This document shows positions 11,040-21,859 of a DNA stretch of 64,000 bases, in pieces (within the stretch, counting starts at the first letter, position 1; each line of letters starts with the position of its first letter). The stretch covers positions 30,643,641 to 30,707,640 of the forward strand of contig CM071930.1 of the NCBI GenBank assembly GCA_016081115.2, written 5' to 3'. The position numbers and the translations under genes were made by a program. A model generated the notes under the pieces. It was given only the letters and a program-made list of their open reading frames with translations. It was not told where the DNA came from and did not search any database. The DNA comes from Rehmannia glutinosa. Lineage: Eukaryota > Streptophyta > Magnoliopsida > Lamiales > Orobanchaceae.

Positions 11040-12290
11040 ATTCCATACATTCACCACAAAACTAATTTCAAATATAAGAAAAATAAATTTTCACCTATTT
11101 AATCTCTGGACCTCTTTCATGTTCAGCAATAGTTCCTGGCATGTCACGGATAATTTCACGAGATATATTAACAACATTGCCCCATTCATCATTCCATTCA
11201 TCCTGACTAACCCCGAGACTAAAATTGGGCATATCCTCAATCGTTTTTTATACTAGTCTCTCCTACCCAGTGCATGCTCGATATTTACAATCGCCGTGAT
11301 AGTCTCAGAGCTATTCCAAAAAAGTTCATTCTCTTGAGTCTCACTCATTTGAGCGTTATCAGTCGCCTCCACACTATCCTGCCTGCTCGTGAAAACCAAT
11401 CAGCTTCCTTGTCGCTTCTTGAATTTTGTTAAACTGTGCAACCCCAGAAAATTCTTTTGGCGCATTCTCCAAAAATGTTATCATGTCAACAACATCTGTT
11501 GCAAGACACGACAACTTCTCCAACATCCTCACAGTGTATTCCTAAAATCATATGCACACAAAACTTAAAAGTTGCAGCCAACAGACATAAACAATTATTC
11601 TGAACTACACATGCAATAAGATTGTACTACACAAGCAACATGATAACTTAACATAAGCAAAGACTTTAAAAAGGTCATATGCAACAAACTAGTACTACAT
11701 AAGCAACAAATATGAACTACACATGCATGTCAAAAGCAACTGTTGAGTTAAATTCAACAATCGAACCAACTTGTGTACATAAGTAATAATTCACAACTAC
11801 ATATGCACCAAGATTGTACTACACAAGCAACATGACAACCTTGAATAATCAAGCCTTAAAAGTTACATGCAACAAACTTGGGTTACACAAGCAATAAATC
11901 TGAACTACACATGCATGACAAAACATTTTTAACATCAACAGGAAACAAACTTGTACTTCATTAGCAGTAAATATAAACTATAAAAGCAAAACAGAATAAC
12001 TAAATAAGCAATCATTGATTACCTCATTACTCAAACTACCTGGATGGTAGCTTGGCATGAATGAAGGTGTCTCCCGTAATACACGGTAGATCCCGGGATT
12101 GACCCTCAACCTGACCCTCCAGTTGCAAGGGTTGGTCAACAAAACCCTTTCCCAAACAACCTCTATCTAACTCCCTCGTTGTTCTATCCCTCAATATCTC
12201 TGTAGTCCAAAAACAAAGACTCGGCTGACCTCCTAGGAACATCACGGTACTGTAAAAATAACTCTGTTCACTTAGTGTTCTCATCAACTA
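11040..12290 (-). mobile_element. Fragment of a ULP1-type MULE gene inside the copia-like element
   Basis: A minus-strand exon beginning at 11541 (acceptor TTTTAG|GAATAC) reads MLEKLSCLATDVVDMITFLE and NAPKEFSGVAQFNKIQEATR. This parallels VLAKLACIATDVVDTISLVK and NAPRGFSDNPDFGKIEEVSR in the ULP1-like gene at 55251-59958. A second stretch (SETQENELFWN versus SETQQNEAFWN) matches further on. An upstream block, 12036-12287 (RELDRGCLGKGFV), parallels KIEIDHGGFGLGYL there. Between the exons (11545-12020) the sequence is dense in 'ACTACACAAGCAAC' repeats of the MULE1 kind. The exon has stops after about 50 codons. The junctions with the copia sequence are not sharply visible. Confidence 0.75.
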
Positions 12291-12299
12291 TGTGACTCA

Positions 12300-13722
12300 G
12301 AGTACTCAGCTCTTTTGTCAGCTGTGAGTTTTAGCTTTTAAGCTGGCTCTTTTCCTCATTTAAGATTGTGTGTGAGTACTTTATGTGTTCAAAATCTTTC
12401 ATCATTTTTCCTAATGAATCATATAAAGATATGTGGGTGTGTGTATCACATGTCACTCACTTGAATCAGAATGAGATGAGTTAGAGTGCACCTCATCTTC
12501 TTGATCTTGTTCTTTGGCCATGAGGCAGATCATAGCCTCTTCCTCAGAATTACTTGAGTAGTCTGCTTCACTACTATATGAGTCTGCTGCTTCTTTGCAT
12601 TTGGCTGGCTCAGTAGTCTCAGTAGCCAACATGGCTTTCTTCTTTTCCTGTCTTCTTTCCCATAAGACTTTTCTTTCTTCTTCATTCCTATACTTGTTGA
12701 TTGGTGGATAGGAACAGTCAACTGTAAAATGTCCTGGTTATCTGCAACCAACACAGATTCTCAGCTCTTTGATCAGCTCTGTCTGTTCTTTGATTATCAG
12801 CTCTCTGATAATTAGCTCTTTGATGCTCAGCTCTCTTGGGCGGCCTGTTTTCCCTCGCCTTGGAAGGTGATGAATGTCTTCTGGAGGTTTCACCCTTATT
12901 CCTTTTATAGTTCTTGTTAAAGAACTTGTTGAATCTTTTTCACCATGTGGGCAATCTCCTCCTGGTCAATGGTCTCCTTTGGCTCAGCTCTTTTTCTATT
13001 ACTGGCCAATAATGCAGCTGTCTTAGGTACAGTTGTTTACTCTTGCTCTTTCCTTCTCAGCTCAAACTCACAGGCTTTGAGGTCTGAGAATAGCTCATGA
13101 TTAGATGTTCTTGAGAAGTCCATTGAATGTCTCAAGGCCATGACATTCATTTCCCATTCAGCTGGGAGTACTCTTATAATCTTCATACACATCTCCTTAT
13201 GTGTATTCATTTGTTATATCAGTAAATCTGGCATCCAGCTGATCCAGAGTTTCACCTGCAAGAATTTTAAAATTTTCAAATTTTTGAACATCAACAGTTA
13301 ATTTATTTTCCTTAATTTGTTCTGATCCTTCACAAATTAAGGTCAGCTTATCCCAAATTTCTTTTGCAGATTTTCAAGATTTGACTTTGTTGAACATGGC
13401 TTTGTCCAATGTTTTGTAGAGTATATCCTTGGCCACATTGTCCAGGTTATATCTCGTTCTATCTTCATTTGTCCATTCAGTCCTTGGTTTTTCAACCATG
13501 GCTGGTCTTGTTTCAAGAAGAATGAAAGTTGCAGCTTCTTCTCTCCCTTAGCAAATGCAAAATTCTTCTGATCGTATTGACTTTGAGTATTTGCAATGGC
13601 CCATCCTCTATCACTAGCTATATTTCATCATGTAATCTTTGATAGATGAGCTGCATGCGAATTTTCCAGTCTTCAAACTCTTCCACAGTAAACATTGGAA
13701 TACGAGTTAGATTTGCTTCCAT
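12300..13722 (-). pseudogene. Copia-type gag, broken
   Basis: The minus-strand ATG at 13722 opens MEANLTRIPMFTVEEFEDWK, the usual start of plant copia Gag proteins (UBN2/gag-polypeptide family: short N-terminus, then an FxxWKxxMQ motif). A TAG interrupts within about 40 codons and several frame changes follow. At 12717-12756 a zinc knuckle CX2CX4HX4C is readable (CVGC...PGHFTVDC) with an internal stop. Further on (12520-12300) come an acidic stretch and a coiled coil. Its position next to the primer binding site is as expected. Because of stops and frameshifts it cannot give a full Gag. Confidence 0.8.
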
Positions 13723-13834
13723 GATAATAACTTTGCTTTAAAATGAAAGACTTTGTAAAACGCAAGTGTTAAAACCTTTTGAAAAGATAATGATCTAGTT
13801 CAGTAACCAGTGCGGAAGGCTCAATGAACCAACT

Positions 13835-13846
13835 GCTCTGATACCA
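13835..13846 (-). other. tRNA-iMet primer binding site of the copia-like element
   Basis: GCTCTGATACCA on plus is the complement of TGGTATCAGAGC. It lies 2 bases inside the 5' LTR edge at 13849. Confidence 0.85.
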
Positions 13847-13848
13847 CC

Positions 13849-15381
13849 TGTAAGTCCCAAGGGGTGTGGTGTAAGGTTAAGAAGGGGGGGTTTGAATAAA
13901 CCTTACTAAATTTTTGATTTTAGTCATTTTAAATAGTTCAACAGAGTTGACTCAAATCAGTTGTGTCCTTGGGGGACAGCTAAATTGGCTATTCAGCTAA
14001 GTTACCCACTCAACAGACTCGATAGAGCTGTTTATAGTATAACTCGACTGCTTAAGTCAAATACTTAACTTGGCTGATTTGGTTTTTAACAGCGGAAGAC
14101 TTAACACCCTTTGATTGGTTTAAAGCTTGTTTTAAACACTTGTTTTAACACTTAGTTATTTATCAGTTGGATAGCAAATATTAATCATCAGCAAATATAA
14201 AATAGATATGCAGGAAAGTAAATGTTGAAAGTAAATTGACACAAGTATTTTTATAGTGGTTCGAAGATGGGGTAATTCTTCTAGTCCACTCTTCTCCAAC
14301 TCCTAGAGGAATCCACTAAGTAACAGACCAATTTACAAAGCGGTTATCGATCAGAGACAACGCCCGATCACACAAAACTGGCTTCTCTTGCGACTCGGCT
14401 TCTTCACGAGGCGGTGCGCTTCTTACAAGACTCACTTCTCAAGTTCTTGGATTTGATCACGAAGTCCTCCAACAAACTTGATACTTGGTTCGACCTTGAA
14501 CCTTTCTACAATCCTTCAACTTGGAAAGTAGACCCCTTTTTGATCTTCAAATGTGTTCCTCTTCAACAGAATGAAGTTATCTCTCCTTCACAGCTTGTGT
14601 TGGATCGAGTGTCTTCGAGTTTTAGGCTTGAGGAATTTCTTGATAAGGTTTGAGAATATATCAGGTTAATTGCTTGAATATTGCTTAAAAGATCAGTGTC
14701 ATTCGTAACCTTTTCTCAAATGCTTCCTCAGCCTTTTATAGTACACATTTGAAATTTGCCCGTTGAAGAGATAGGCTAGTTTTAAATGTCACTTTGTATT
14801 CGTTGGCTTGTCTTGTCTTGGTCTGCAGGCCTTGTGATGTTGACCTTTCCTCATATTAAATGGCTTTCCAGCTTTGCAGGTCCTGACACAAGATGCAGTG
14901 TTTCCCATTGGCTCATTCCTTTTGCACAATTCTGGGCCAAACACTTTAAGACTTGGAAGCTTGACATATTACTATATCGAGTAATTCTTGACTTTATTCC
15001 AACGTATCTAAGTCAGTTGTCTTGGCTTGAATGATGCCTTTACCCCAGGTGACTTTAGTCTGCTTCAATCATGAGATTGACTCAACTATCACTTTAACTG
15101 ATAGACTTGGCTTCTTGACCGACACTTCTCACAATTGTTCCTCGGACTGACTCCTCCAATGAGTCATTGACTTCCTTCTAGGCCATACTAAGTGACACAC
15201 ACAAAGAGAGTCTTCATTCCAAATCCATGATTGACTTCTTGTAATCTTGACTTAGCTGACTTAACTCAGCACTTCTAGTCCTAACTATTACAATGCAGAA
15301 TTGCAAGGAAAATGGGGTGCCAACTTCCTAGTCTAAGTTTTACATGGAATCATCAAAATCTAACAAATAAATTTCCTAACA
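13849..15381 (-). repeat. 5' LTR of the copia-like element
   Basis: Begins TGTAAGTCCCAAGGGGTG and ends TTTCCTAACA on plus, matching 7732-9322. Many small differences between the two LTRs show that the insertion is not recent. Confidence 0.9.
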
Positions 15382-15386
15382 CCTAA

Positions 15387-16162
15387 TTTAAAATATTAAC
15401 CCTACCGTACAAAATACACCAGTTGGATCATTATAAGACACAACAAAACATTTTACAGCTACAAAAGGTAATGAGATATTCTTTCTCTTCTCATTCCACC
15501 GTGAACATAAACCCACCAAAGTCACTTCCACTGTCACAACCACCATCCCACCACCGTCAAGAACCCAGAAACAAATAAAAAAGAATATAAAAGCCAAAGA
15601 GAAAAGGCAAAAATCGGGATAGTAGGCAGAATGATGGCCTTTGTTAACTCCATCGTAGAGATTGCCGTTGTTGCCCCGCCGCCCGTCGCCGCTGCTCCTC
15701 GTGTGTGTGGTGTGTTATTATGTGAGAGAGGTTTTAGAGAGAGGAAGAATTTTTTTGGGGGGAGTGGGTCTAGGAAGTAAAACAAAAGAGAAGAAAAAAA
15801 ATTGAGAATGGGGGATTGGTTTACGAGAAAGAAGAAGAAGGAAAGAGAGGAGGTCGTGGGGTTGGGGTGAGGTAGATAGAGGGAGATTTGAGGGAAATGA
15901 GTTTTACTGGAAGAAAAAAAAAGATAAGGGAAATGGGGTGGGAGAGGGCGTGTGGTTGGTTTGGGGTAGGGGATATGGGATACTGGTAAATGGGTAGGGA
16001 AAACAGAAAGAGAGAGAAAAAGAAAAGGTAGGGGAAAAAGTAAATGAAAAGGTGGAGAATGAGGAAAAAAGAGAAAGAAAAAGAAAAGAAAAGGATTTTG
16101 ACCAAGCTAATTTTGATCCAACACAATTTCTATCCAATTAATGTCTAGCCCTTAAAATTTTA

Positions 16163-16165
<3 letters not shown>
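15387..16165. other. Noncoding stretch with a long purine-rich strand
   Basis: No gene recognised. From about 15720 to 16100 the plus strand is almost entirely A and G, which creates serine/phenylalanine-rich open frames on minus that look spurious. It sits just before the second gypsy-type LTR, where a polypurine tract would be expected, but no exact tract can be assigned. Confidence 0.5.
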
Positions 16166-16199
<34 letters not shown>

Positions 16200-16631
16200 T
16201 TTATATAAAAGTTATAATATATTAATACTAGTTTAAATTTAATGTGTAGGCAACAAGAATTCTCGGGAATAGAACCTTGCATCGTTTCATCACATTCTAC
16301 GCTATATTTCGAGGTAGGGGTTTTCTAATTCTATATTATTTGTCCTCGTTAAATGCATGATATGTGTTACTTGATAATTATACAACTACGTTGTGACGCC
16401 GGGGCCGAAGAGGGGCGGGAAATGATCGGTGCAAAGAAGGCACGAACAAGGAGCGGCTCCTGGCAGGCCTCTAGGTGAATGGGGACATGAATAAACCGAT
16501 CCCACCTGAAGAAGAGGAGATTCTGAGACTATGTGGGTATGAGAAAGTACAGTTGAGGGAGAGCTTAAAAGATTTGATAGGTACTACTTATATCAACAAG
16601 ATGCATCTTCTTTTCTGGTGTTCATCTCATT

Positions 16632-16696
16632 AAAACTGCAAAGTTAAGTGTGCTTGGCCTAGAGCAATTGTGGGATGGGTGACCCCCTGGGAAGAT
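16632..16696 (+). other. 5S rRNA-like segment within Cassandra LTR
   Basis: AAGTTAAGTGTGCTTGGC and GGATGGGTGACCCCCTGGGA match the second half of plant 5S rRNA, including the internal control region bound by TFIIIA and the Pol III machinery. The 5' half of 5S is absent, so this is the retrotransposon's 5S-derived promoter block and not a 5S gene. Confidence 0.85.
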
Positions 16697-16770
16697 GCTC
16701 TCAGGGTGCGCGTGAGTGAGGACAAAACGCGTTGCAAAGACTCATGTTGGTTTGTGGGGACAATCGTCGA

Positions 16771-17228
16771 TAGGGACGGATCCAGAATTTTTTTACATGG
16801 GGGGCACACAGCAAGGCAAAAACTTGTGTAGAAAGATCGCACCATGCGACGAAAAAAAATACTTTTATATGTAAAAAGTAATACTTTGTCCGAATATACT
16901 TTTTTAATTGTTTCAGACAATATTAATTTTTACACTAAAAGTATTACTTTATACATTAAAAAGTGTTACTATTTATTTCTGTCGCGCGATGATATCATCT
17001 CACAAGAGACTTACTCACAAAACAAATACAATCATAAACTACAAAATAAATTTCCTAAAAAAAAATACATCAATAATAAAATAGGTAGTATTATAAGCTA
17101 CATAAAAAAGTAATGAGACTACACTTTAATTTTTTTAACTAATTAATAATTTTAAATATAAAGAATAAAAAAAATCTTTGGGGTGGGGGGCACGTGCCCT
17201 CACAACGGGGGTCGTGCGTCCGTGTATG
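16771..17228. mobile_element. MITE nested in the Cassandra LTR
   Basis: The insertion begins TAGGGACGGATCCAGAATT and ends near GTGCGTCCGTGTATG. The flanks ATCGTCGA (16763-16770) and GTCGTCGA (17229-17236) look like an 8-bp target duplication with one mismatch, suggesting a hAT-type element. Its core has AT-rich phrases (AAAAGTAATACTTTGTCC) similar to the MITE at 42158-42346. Confidence 0.55.
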
Positions 17229-17756
17229 GTCGTCGAATTGGAAGACAGACCATTACATACGTGCTACGTGTTTATAGTCGCGTGGGACCATACAGATGTC
17301 TGGGGCATAAAAGTTCCCTTCGGTGAAATCCCGGCAGTGCGAGCCATGTTTCAATGCCATAGCTACAGTTAAATTTTCAATTGTAAGCATGTTATTATGT
17401 GATGTGTATTGTGTATTTAGCTTGGACAAATTGCCCGTACTGAGCTGTTGAATGCTCACCTCAAAAGAAATTTTTATTTCAGATTGATGGAGTTGGCGGG
17501 ACACGTGGAGGCAGTGATCCGAAAAATAAAAATTTAGAAAAATAAACTTTATTTTTATATTTTCTTTGTTGGACATTTTTACTGTTTAGAATTAAAATTT
17601 GTTTATGGAATAACTTTCGGATTATTATTTAATATTTTTTATATTATTCTTTAAATGGTAAATGATCTTTGGAATACTTAGAATCACATTTTTATAAATC
17701 GCACTATCATTTTAAACTCGTGTATTATTTCGAAATTATGAAAACGGGATGTTACA

Positions 17757-18380
17757 GTACCAACAACGAATTCTTTTATTTTTTTTGTACTTTTAATTTG
17801 TTAAGCAGAAAAGATGCACATACTGATTTCTTGCTATGTGATCGAGATTTTTTTCCTTTGCTAAGAAGTACAGCTGTATATTTGGATGACAAGGTATTAC
17901 CTTAAGAAAAGATTCTTATTGATGGATAATAGATTTATAGAACTAAAAAATGGTGACAAATATTTGAATATTTGAAAGCATTACACAAATCTCTTTCATA
18001 TTTTGAAATGAGATTAATAAAACTAATCAAATTGATGTTAAATAATTTACACAAATAGTCGATGCTATAATTGTCCTATAAAATCAATTCTATTTTACCA
18101 ATCAATATTTATTCTTATTTTTATATTTTATTAACTAGACGAGTCTCCGAAAATTAGCGGTACTTTACTTTGGTAAAATAATAAATCAACATTGTAAGAT
18201 CAAATAATTAATGTCTAGCAACCAATGCATATTTTGGAGTTATTTAAAATTTGCGATGTTTTGCTTTGATAAGTCAATCACAAGATTTTTTGAGTAACGG
18301 AAACATTGAGTATGATGATTAATAATAATATTATCTGTCAAATAAATTGATATATAACTATGTTTATAGAATGTGAGAGA
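17757..18380. other. AT-rich interval, nothing recognised
   Basis: No coding frame, repeat end or RNA gene could be supported here. Confidence 0.4.
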
Positions 18381-18415
18381 GAGAGAAATATAAATGAGCT
18401 TAATTTGACATTAGA

Positions 18416-18482
<67 letters not shown>

Positions 18483-18505
18483 AAATGAGCTTAATTTGAC
18501 ATTAG

Positions 18506-18541
<36 letters not shown>

Positions 18542-18560
18542 TGAGCTTAATTTGACATTT
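18381..18560. repeat. (TG)n/(GA)n microsatellite with a triplicated 23-bp phrase
   Basis: Blocks of (TG)n and (GA)n are separated by three copies of a phrase close to ATGAGCTTAATTTGACATT (about 18392, 18484 and 18541). The arrangement suggests slippage and duplication of a unit made of the phrase plus the microsatellite. Confidence 0.85.
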
Positions 18561-18960
18561 TAGTTTATAATTGAAAATATAAAATTGATAGATAAGTCTT
18601 TGTTTTTATTTATCTTATATGAATATTATTATTAAAATAAAATAATAAATACTAACTCATCTTAATAGATATTTTTGTTATAAAACAATATTAGTAAATA
18701 AAAATATGTACAACGCACATGCGGATTACTGGTTAAAGGGATAACACAAGATACATGTAAAGATACATGAAACTAAAATTCGTGAAATATATGTAAAATC
18801 ATTTATATATATGAAATTCCAAATGTTAATTTCTTATTATGAAATATATGTAGATTTTAATTTCATTCATTAATAAAATGATTTTACATTTATATTATTT
18901 TCATCAGAAGTTATAAAACAGGATAATGATGTATTCTTTGCATAGATGAATGTGCTGCAT

Positions 18961-19386
18961 CTCTAAGGAACAATGACTTGAGCATCATGTTCCTTATCCA
19001 TGTGTATGTAGCCTACTATCCCGGTAATATAGCCATTGTCAATCTGCCAAAGATCAAAATCCCATGCAAGACAAAGTCCAGCAATCAAGTCACTTTTGAA
19101 TTTCGAAATAATCCGAAGGGTAAACCAGTGAAGAAATCTTACATAAACCAAAAATCCCAAATTACAAATCAAGGTAAAAAAGAGGGAAACAACTATGAAA
19201 GTAAAATAGCATTTCCAGACTGTTATTGGAAATCGTCTCTAATTAAATTCCTACGCAAGAGCATAATTTCGACTCCAGAGTCATGGGAAGCCATCAATTA
19301 CTAAAATAACAGCACACATGCCAAATTTAGATCAATGGAGACAGTCAGATAAACAAATCTGAGGCTATCTGGACGACACATTACCG
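18961..19386 (-). other. Probable 3' UTR and downstream flank of uL13
   Basis: The stretch follows the uL13 stop codon, has no coding signal of its own, and is less AT-rich than the sequence beyond 18960. It is the natural place for the 3' UTR. No clear poly(A) signal was pinned down. Confidence 0.35.
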
Positions 19387-21658
19387 TCATGCACTAAGTT
19401 CTATGTCGACCTCTTCCCTCTTTTTGCCTTTTCTTGTATTTGAGGTACCCTGTTCTTGTTGTTCAGCTTTCTTTTGAGCACGAATCATTGCTCTTCTTGC
19501 ACGGGGCCGCATCTCACGCACTTGTCTTGCAGGCATTACATAAGGTTCTAGAGCCCGATCACCAAAAGGGTGCTCGTTGCCAGCAAATATCCTCAACTTT
19601 CTGTCTCTATCCTGAACAGCAAAGACTATTGTTAAGCTAAATCAACCAACGGAGCGAATTAAACAACTTGGGTGTTGAGAATAACATAGCAAATTAAGGA
19701 ACATAAGCGCTCTAGCACAGTTAAGACAGCTAGGATGCCTCATAATATAGAGCTTTCTCGAATATATCAGAAAGAGATCTTGATATTCAACTTCACAAAT
19801 GATACATGCCATGTCAATTTGCCGTTGATCTGACTTTAGAGTTTTGAACATTATTGAAAACAACATTTCAATTCCTAAAAATAAAGTATCTCTTCAGGCA
19901 GAAATCTGCTGATGAGAAGTGCAGTTTCCATTCAAGGGGGACCTTTTGCTACATTACACCCATGTACGATGCAGCACATAAAGCTAAATGCGTCCCAAAA
20001 ATTACAAGAAAAACATGAACTCCTCTCTTATGATTAATTCATCACAAAATAAATAGCACTCCCGTAATCCCTCATACTTTTTGCTGAAAGCGAGAAAGGC
20101 AGCATCAGTGTAGCTCAACAAGCGGCGATGGACAAGAATTCAAATTGTTGAAAGTTTTAAACACATGCACCTTAGAAGTTTGAAGTTTCCAATTTCGATC
20201 AAAAGTGGTTTATATCGTTTAACTTGTAATCCAACCATTTTCCAATATATGGAATTAATTTCAGACTAGCCTAATGCCTCACAGCTCAAACAGAAGAATG
20301 GACTGACATAATACCCAAACTGAGGAGGCTAAGGAAATGCACTCAATTTAAACTTTAGAGGATGTATGAATTTCAGTGTCAAATGAGAACAAAAATGTAT
20401 CAAGCAGAATAGACTCGCATCACGTAATTTGTTTCTAGGAAGCATTCGTAGGACAGCTTTGCGAATAACTTCTGTGGGATCCTTGGCCATCTGGTCTTTC
20501 AAACTCCTTTCCTTGAGGTGGCCTATGTACCTATGGAGTCAAAACACGCAAAATATCAGTAGATGGGATCTTTCCATGCCACAAATACAAAGTTTTCAGT
20601 CGAACATCACAGCAGCAACCTTCATTAGCTTTTTATGATTTGTAAAACATGGACCAGAAAGCAACAGCGCGAATAAATACCAGTGCAATTATGTCACCAT
20701 TTAAAGCAACAAAAGATATAAATGTGATACGTACCCTGTATGCCAACGGTAAAACTTATCAGTCATTTTCCTCCCAGTGACACACACATCTTTTGCATTA
20801 ATAACAATGCACATATCCCCCTCCTCCCGATAGGGTGTATATGTAGGCTTGTCCTTCCCCTGAACCACAGTTGATATATGTGATGCCAGTCTCCCCAAGA
20901 CCTACATCAAAAACCAAAATTCTATTATTCGCGTAGCTCATAACTAGGTATATACCAGACTCCCCAAGGAAAGGCATATTTAAACCTGTCCCTTCGCATC
21001 AAAAACTCTCCATCTCAGGCCTTCCAAATCGATCCGTCTCAGTCCAGCAAGTGCTTTCTGCGAGATTATTGATCATATACTGGTGAGCAGGGATTGGATG
21101 CACGGTATAAAGATCAACAATAAATCAAATAAAATCGATATGAATTAAGTTACACCCTATAGAACTTGTTCAGCTTCTTTGTCGGCTGAGAAGAATTTAA
21201 AGCCACTACCGCTATCTAAAACAAATTGACAACAATAAAATGCCGAAGCTGAATATCGGGGAAAGAACCGCAAAATAATAGAATGGCTTAGTATCATGCC
21301 CTAAAAGCAAAGAAGATACTTAAAAAAATCAAACCCTTGTCTCAGAAGTATGAAAGTTTTTCCCTCTATACAAAATAGGAAAACAACATTTCTCTCTCCT
21401 TCGATAAAATGGAATAACCAGGTTCTGAAAACTCTCATACAGGACATCATTCAAAAATTAAACTTGATATTCACATACTATAACTCATCAATCACTTCCT
21501 CTCGCAATCCGAAAAAACTTTGTTCAGTAAATTTCACAAGCACCTGGCATGCATCCATGAACAATCAATTCCAGAGACCCGCATAATGGGATACAGACAC
21601 AAAGAGAAAGAGAACCTGCCTTGAGATTGCCACTGAAAGACTGAGCTGCTGTCGACAT
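19387..21658 (-). CDS. Mitochondrial-type ribosomal protein uL13 (L13)
   Basis: This is a structural protein of the large ribosomal subunit. Five exons join in frame to 204 residues: 21620-21658, 20986-21057, 20735-20901, 20419-20530 and 19387-19611. Diagnostic blocks are KALAGLRRIDLEGLRWRVFD, GRLASHISTVVQGKDKPTY, INAKDVCVTGRKMTDKFYRW, GHLKERSLKDQMAKDPTEV and RKLRIFAGNEHPFGD. A basic Arg/Lys-rich tail (REMRPRARRAMIRAQKKAEQ) ends the protein. Length and exon content match the plant nuclear L13 family protein usually assigned to mitochondria (Arabidopsis At3g01790 type). The short N-terminus (MSTAAQSFSGNLK) has no strong transit peptide, so targeting is inferred from family. Two of the four introns seem to use GC donors: 21619-21618 (AAG|GCAGGT) and 20418-20417 (GAT|GCGAGT). 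Nearby GT choices break the frame. The gene has no close neighbour, and repeats lie on both sides. Confidence 0.93.
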
Positions 21659-21800
21659 TCTAATTTTTTTGTCCGATGACTCAATCAGGAAATTGCAAGC
21701 AAAACGTGAATTTCGGATTTCTGTGAATTTTGGCTGTTAAACCCTTGAGAAAGAGAGTGGCGTTGTGTTGGCATTATATGGGCCTATGATTTACTATGTT
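21659..21800 (-). promoter_or_regulatory. 5' UTR / proximal promoter region of uL13
   Basis: This lies immediately upstream of the ATG at 21658. The sequence is of mixed composition, then changes to very AT-rich beyond about 21850. GGGCCTA-type phrases at 21779-21810 resemble the site II / telo-box-like GGGCC elements common upstream of plant translation-related genes. This is inference from motif appearance only. Confidence 0.35.
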
Positions 21801-21859
21801 GGGCCTACAAGTTTATATTGATCCAGCCCATATGATTTAGAACATTGCAAAAAAAAAAC

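Larger units (their letters stand above)
7732..15381 (-). mobile_element. Ty1/copia-like LTR retrotransposon, minus strand, pol absent
   Basis: Both LTRs, the primer site and the polypurine tract are visible. The element is bounded by a perfect 5-bp target duplication CCTAA (7727-7731 and 15382-15386). The 3' LTR is 7732-9322 and the 5' LTR is 13849-15381, so transcription would run right to left. The internal 4.5 kb contains a broken gag near the 5' LTR and an unrecognised basic reading frame near the 3' LTR. There is no protease, integrase or reverse transcriptase. In the middle (about 11040-12290) lies a piece of a ULP1-type MULE gene. Confidence 0.9.
16392..17257 (+). mobile_element. Cassandra-type TRIM solo LTR
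   Basis: The element runs from TGTGACGCC to ...GACCATTACA and is flanked by a perfect 5-bp duplication TACGT (16387-16391 and 17258-17262). It contains a 5S rRNA-like block at 16632-16696, the hallmark of Cassandra. Downstream phrases GTGAGTGAGGACAAAACGCG and GTTGGTTTGTGGGGAC also fit that family. A MITE splits it at 16771-17228, so the uninterrupted LTR would be about 400 bases. Confidence 0.85.
16167..17756 (+). mobile_element. Ty3/gypsy-type LTR, second copy, with nested insertions
   Basis: After a (TA)n tract the sequence follows 5176-5859, ending ...AACGGGATGTTACA at 17756. It is interrupted at 16392-17257 by a Cassandra solo LTR. If paired with the copy at 5176-5859 it would be the 3' LTR of one element containing everything between. 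No matching 5-bp duplication could be identified at the outer edges, so two separate LTR remnants remain possible. Confidence 0.65.

Noticed and set aside
15821..16137. Ser/Phe-rich minus-strand frames of 77-101 codons
   Set aside because: They are translations of a purine-rich strand; the amino-acid content follows from composition alone.
16632..16696. Possible 5S rRNA gene
   Set aside because: Only the 3' half is present, without the 5' half or terminator, and it lies in a Cassandra LTR with a target duplication.
5176..17756. Single intact gypsy element spanning both similar LTRs
   Set aside because: The arrangement is suggestive, but no outer target duplication or pol was found, so the two LTRs are reported separately.
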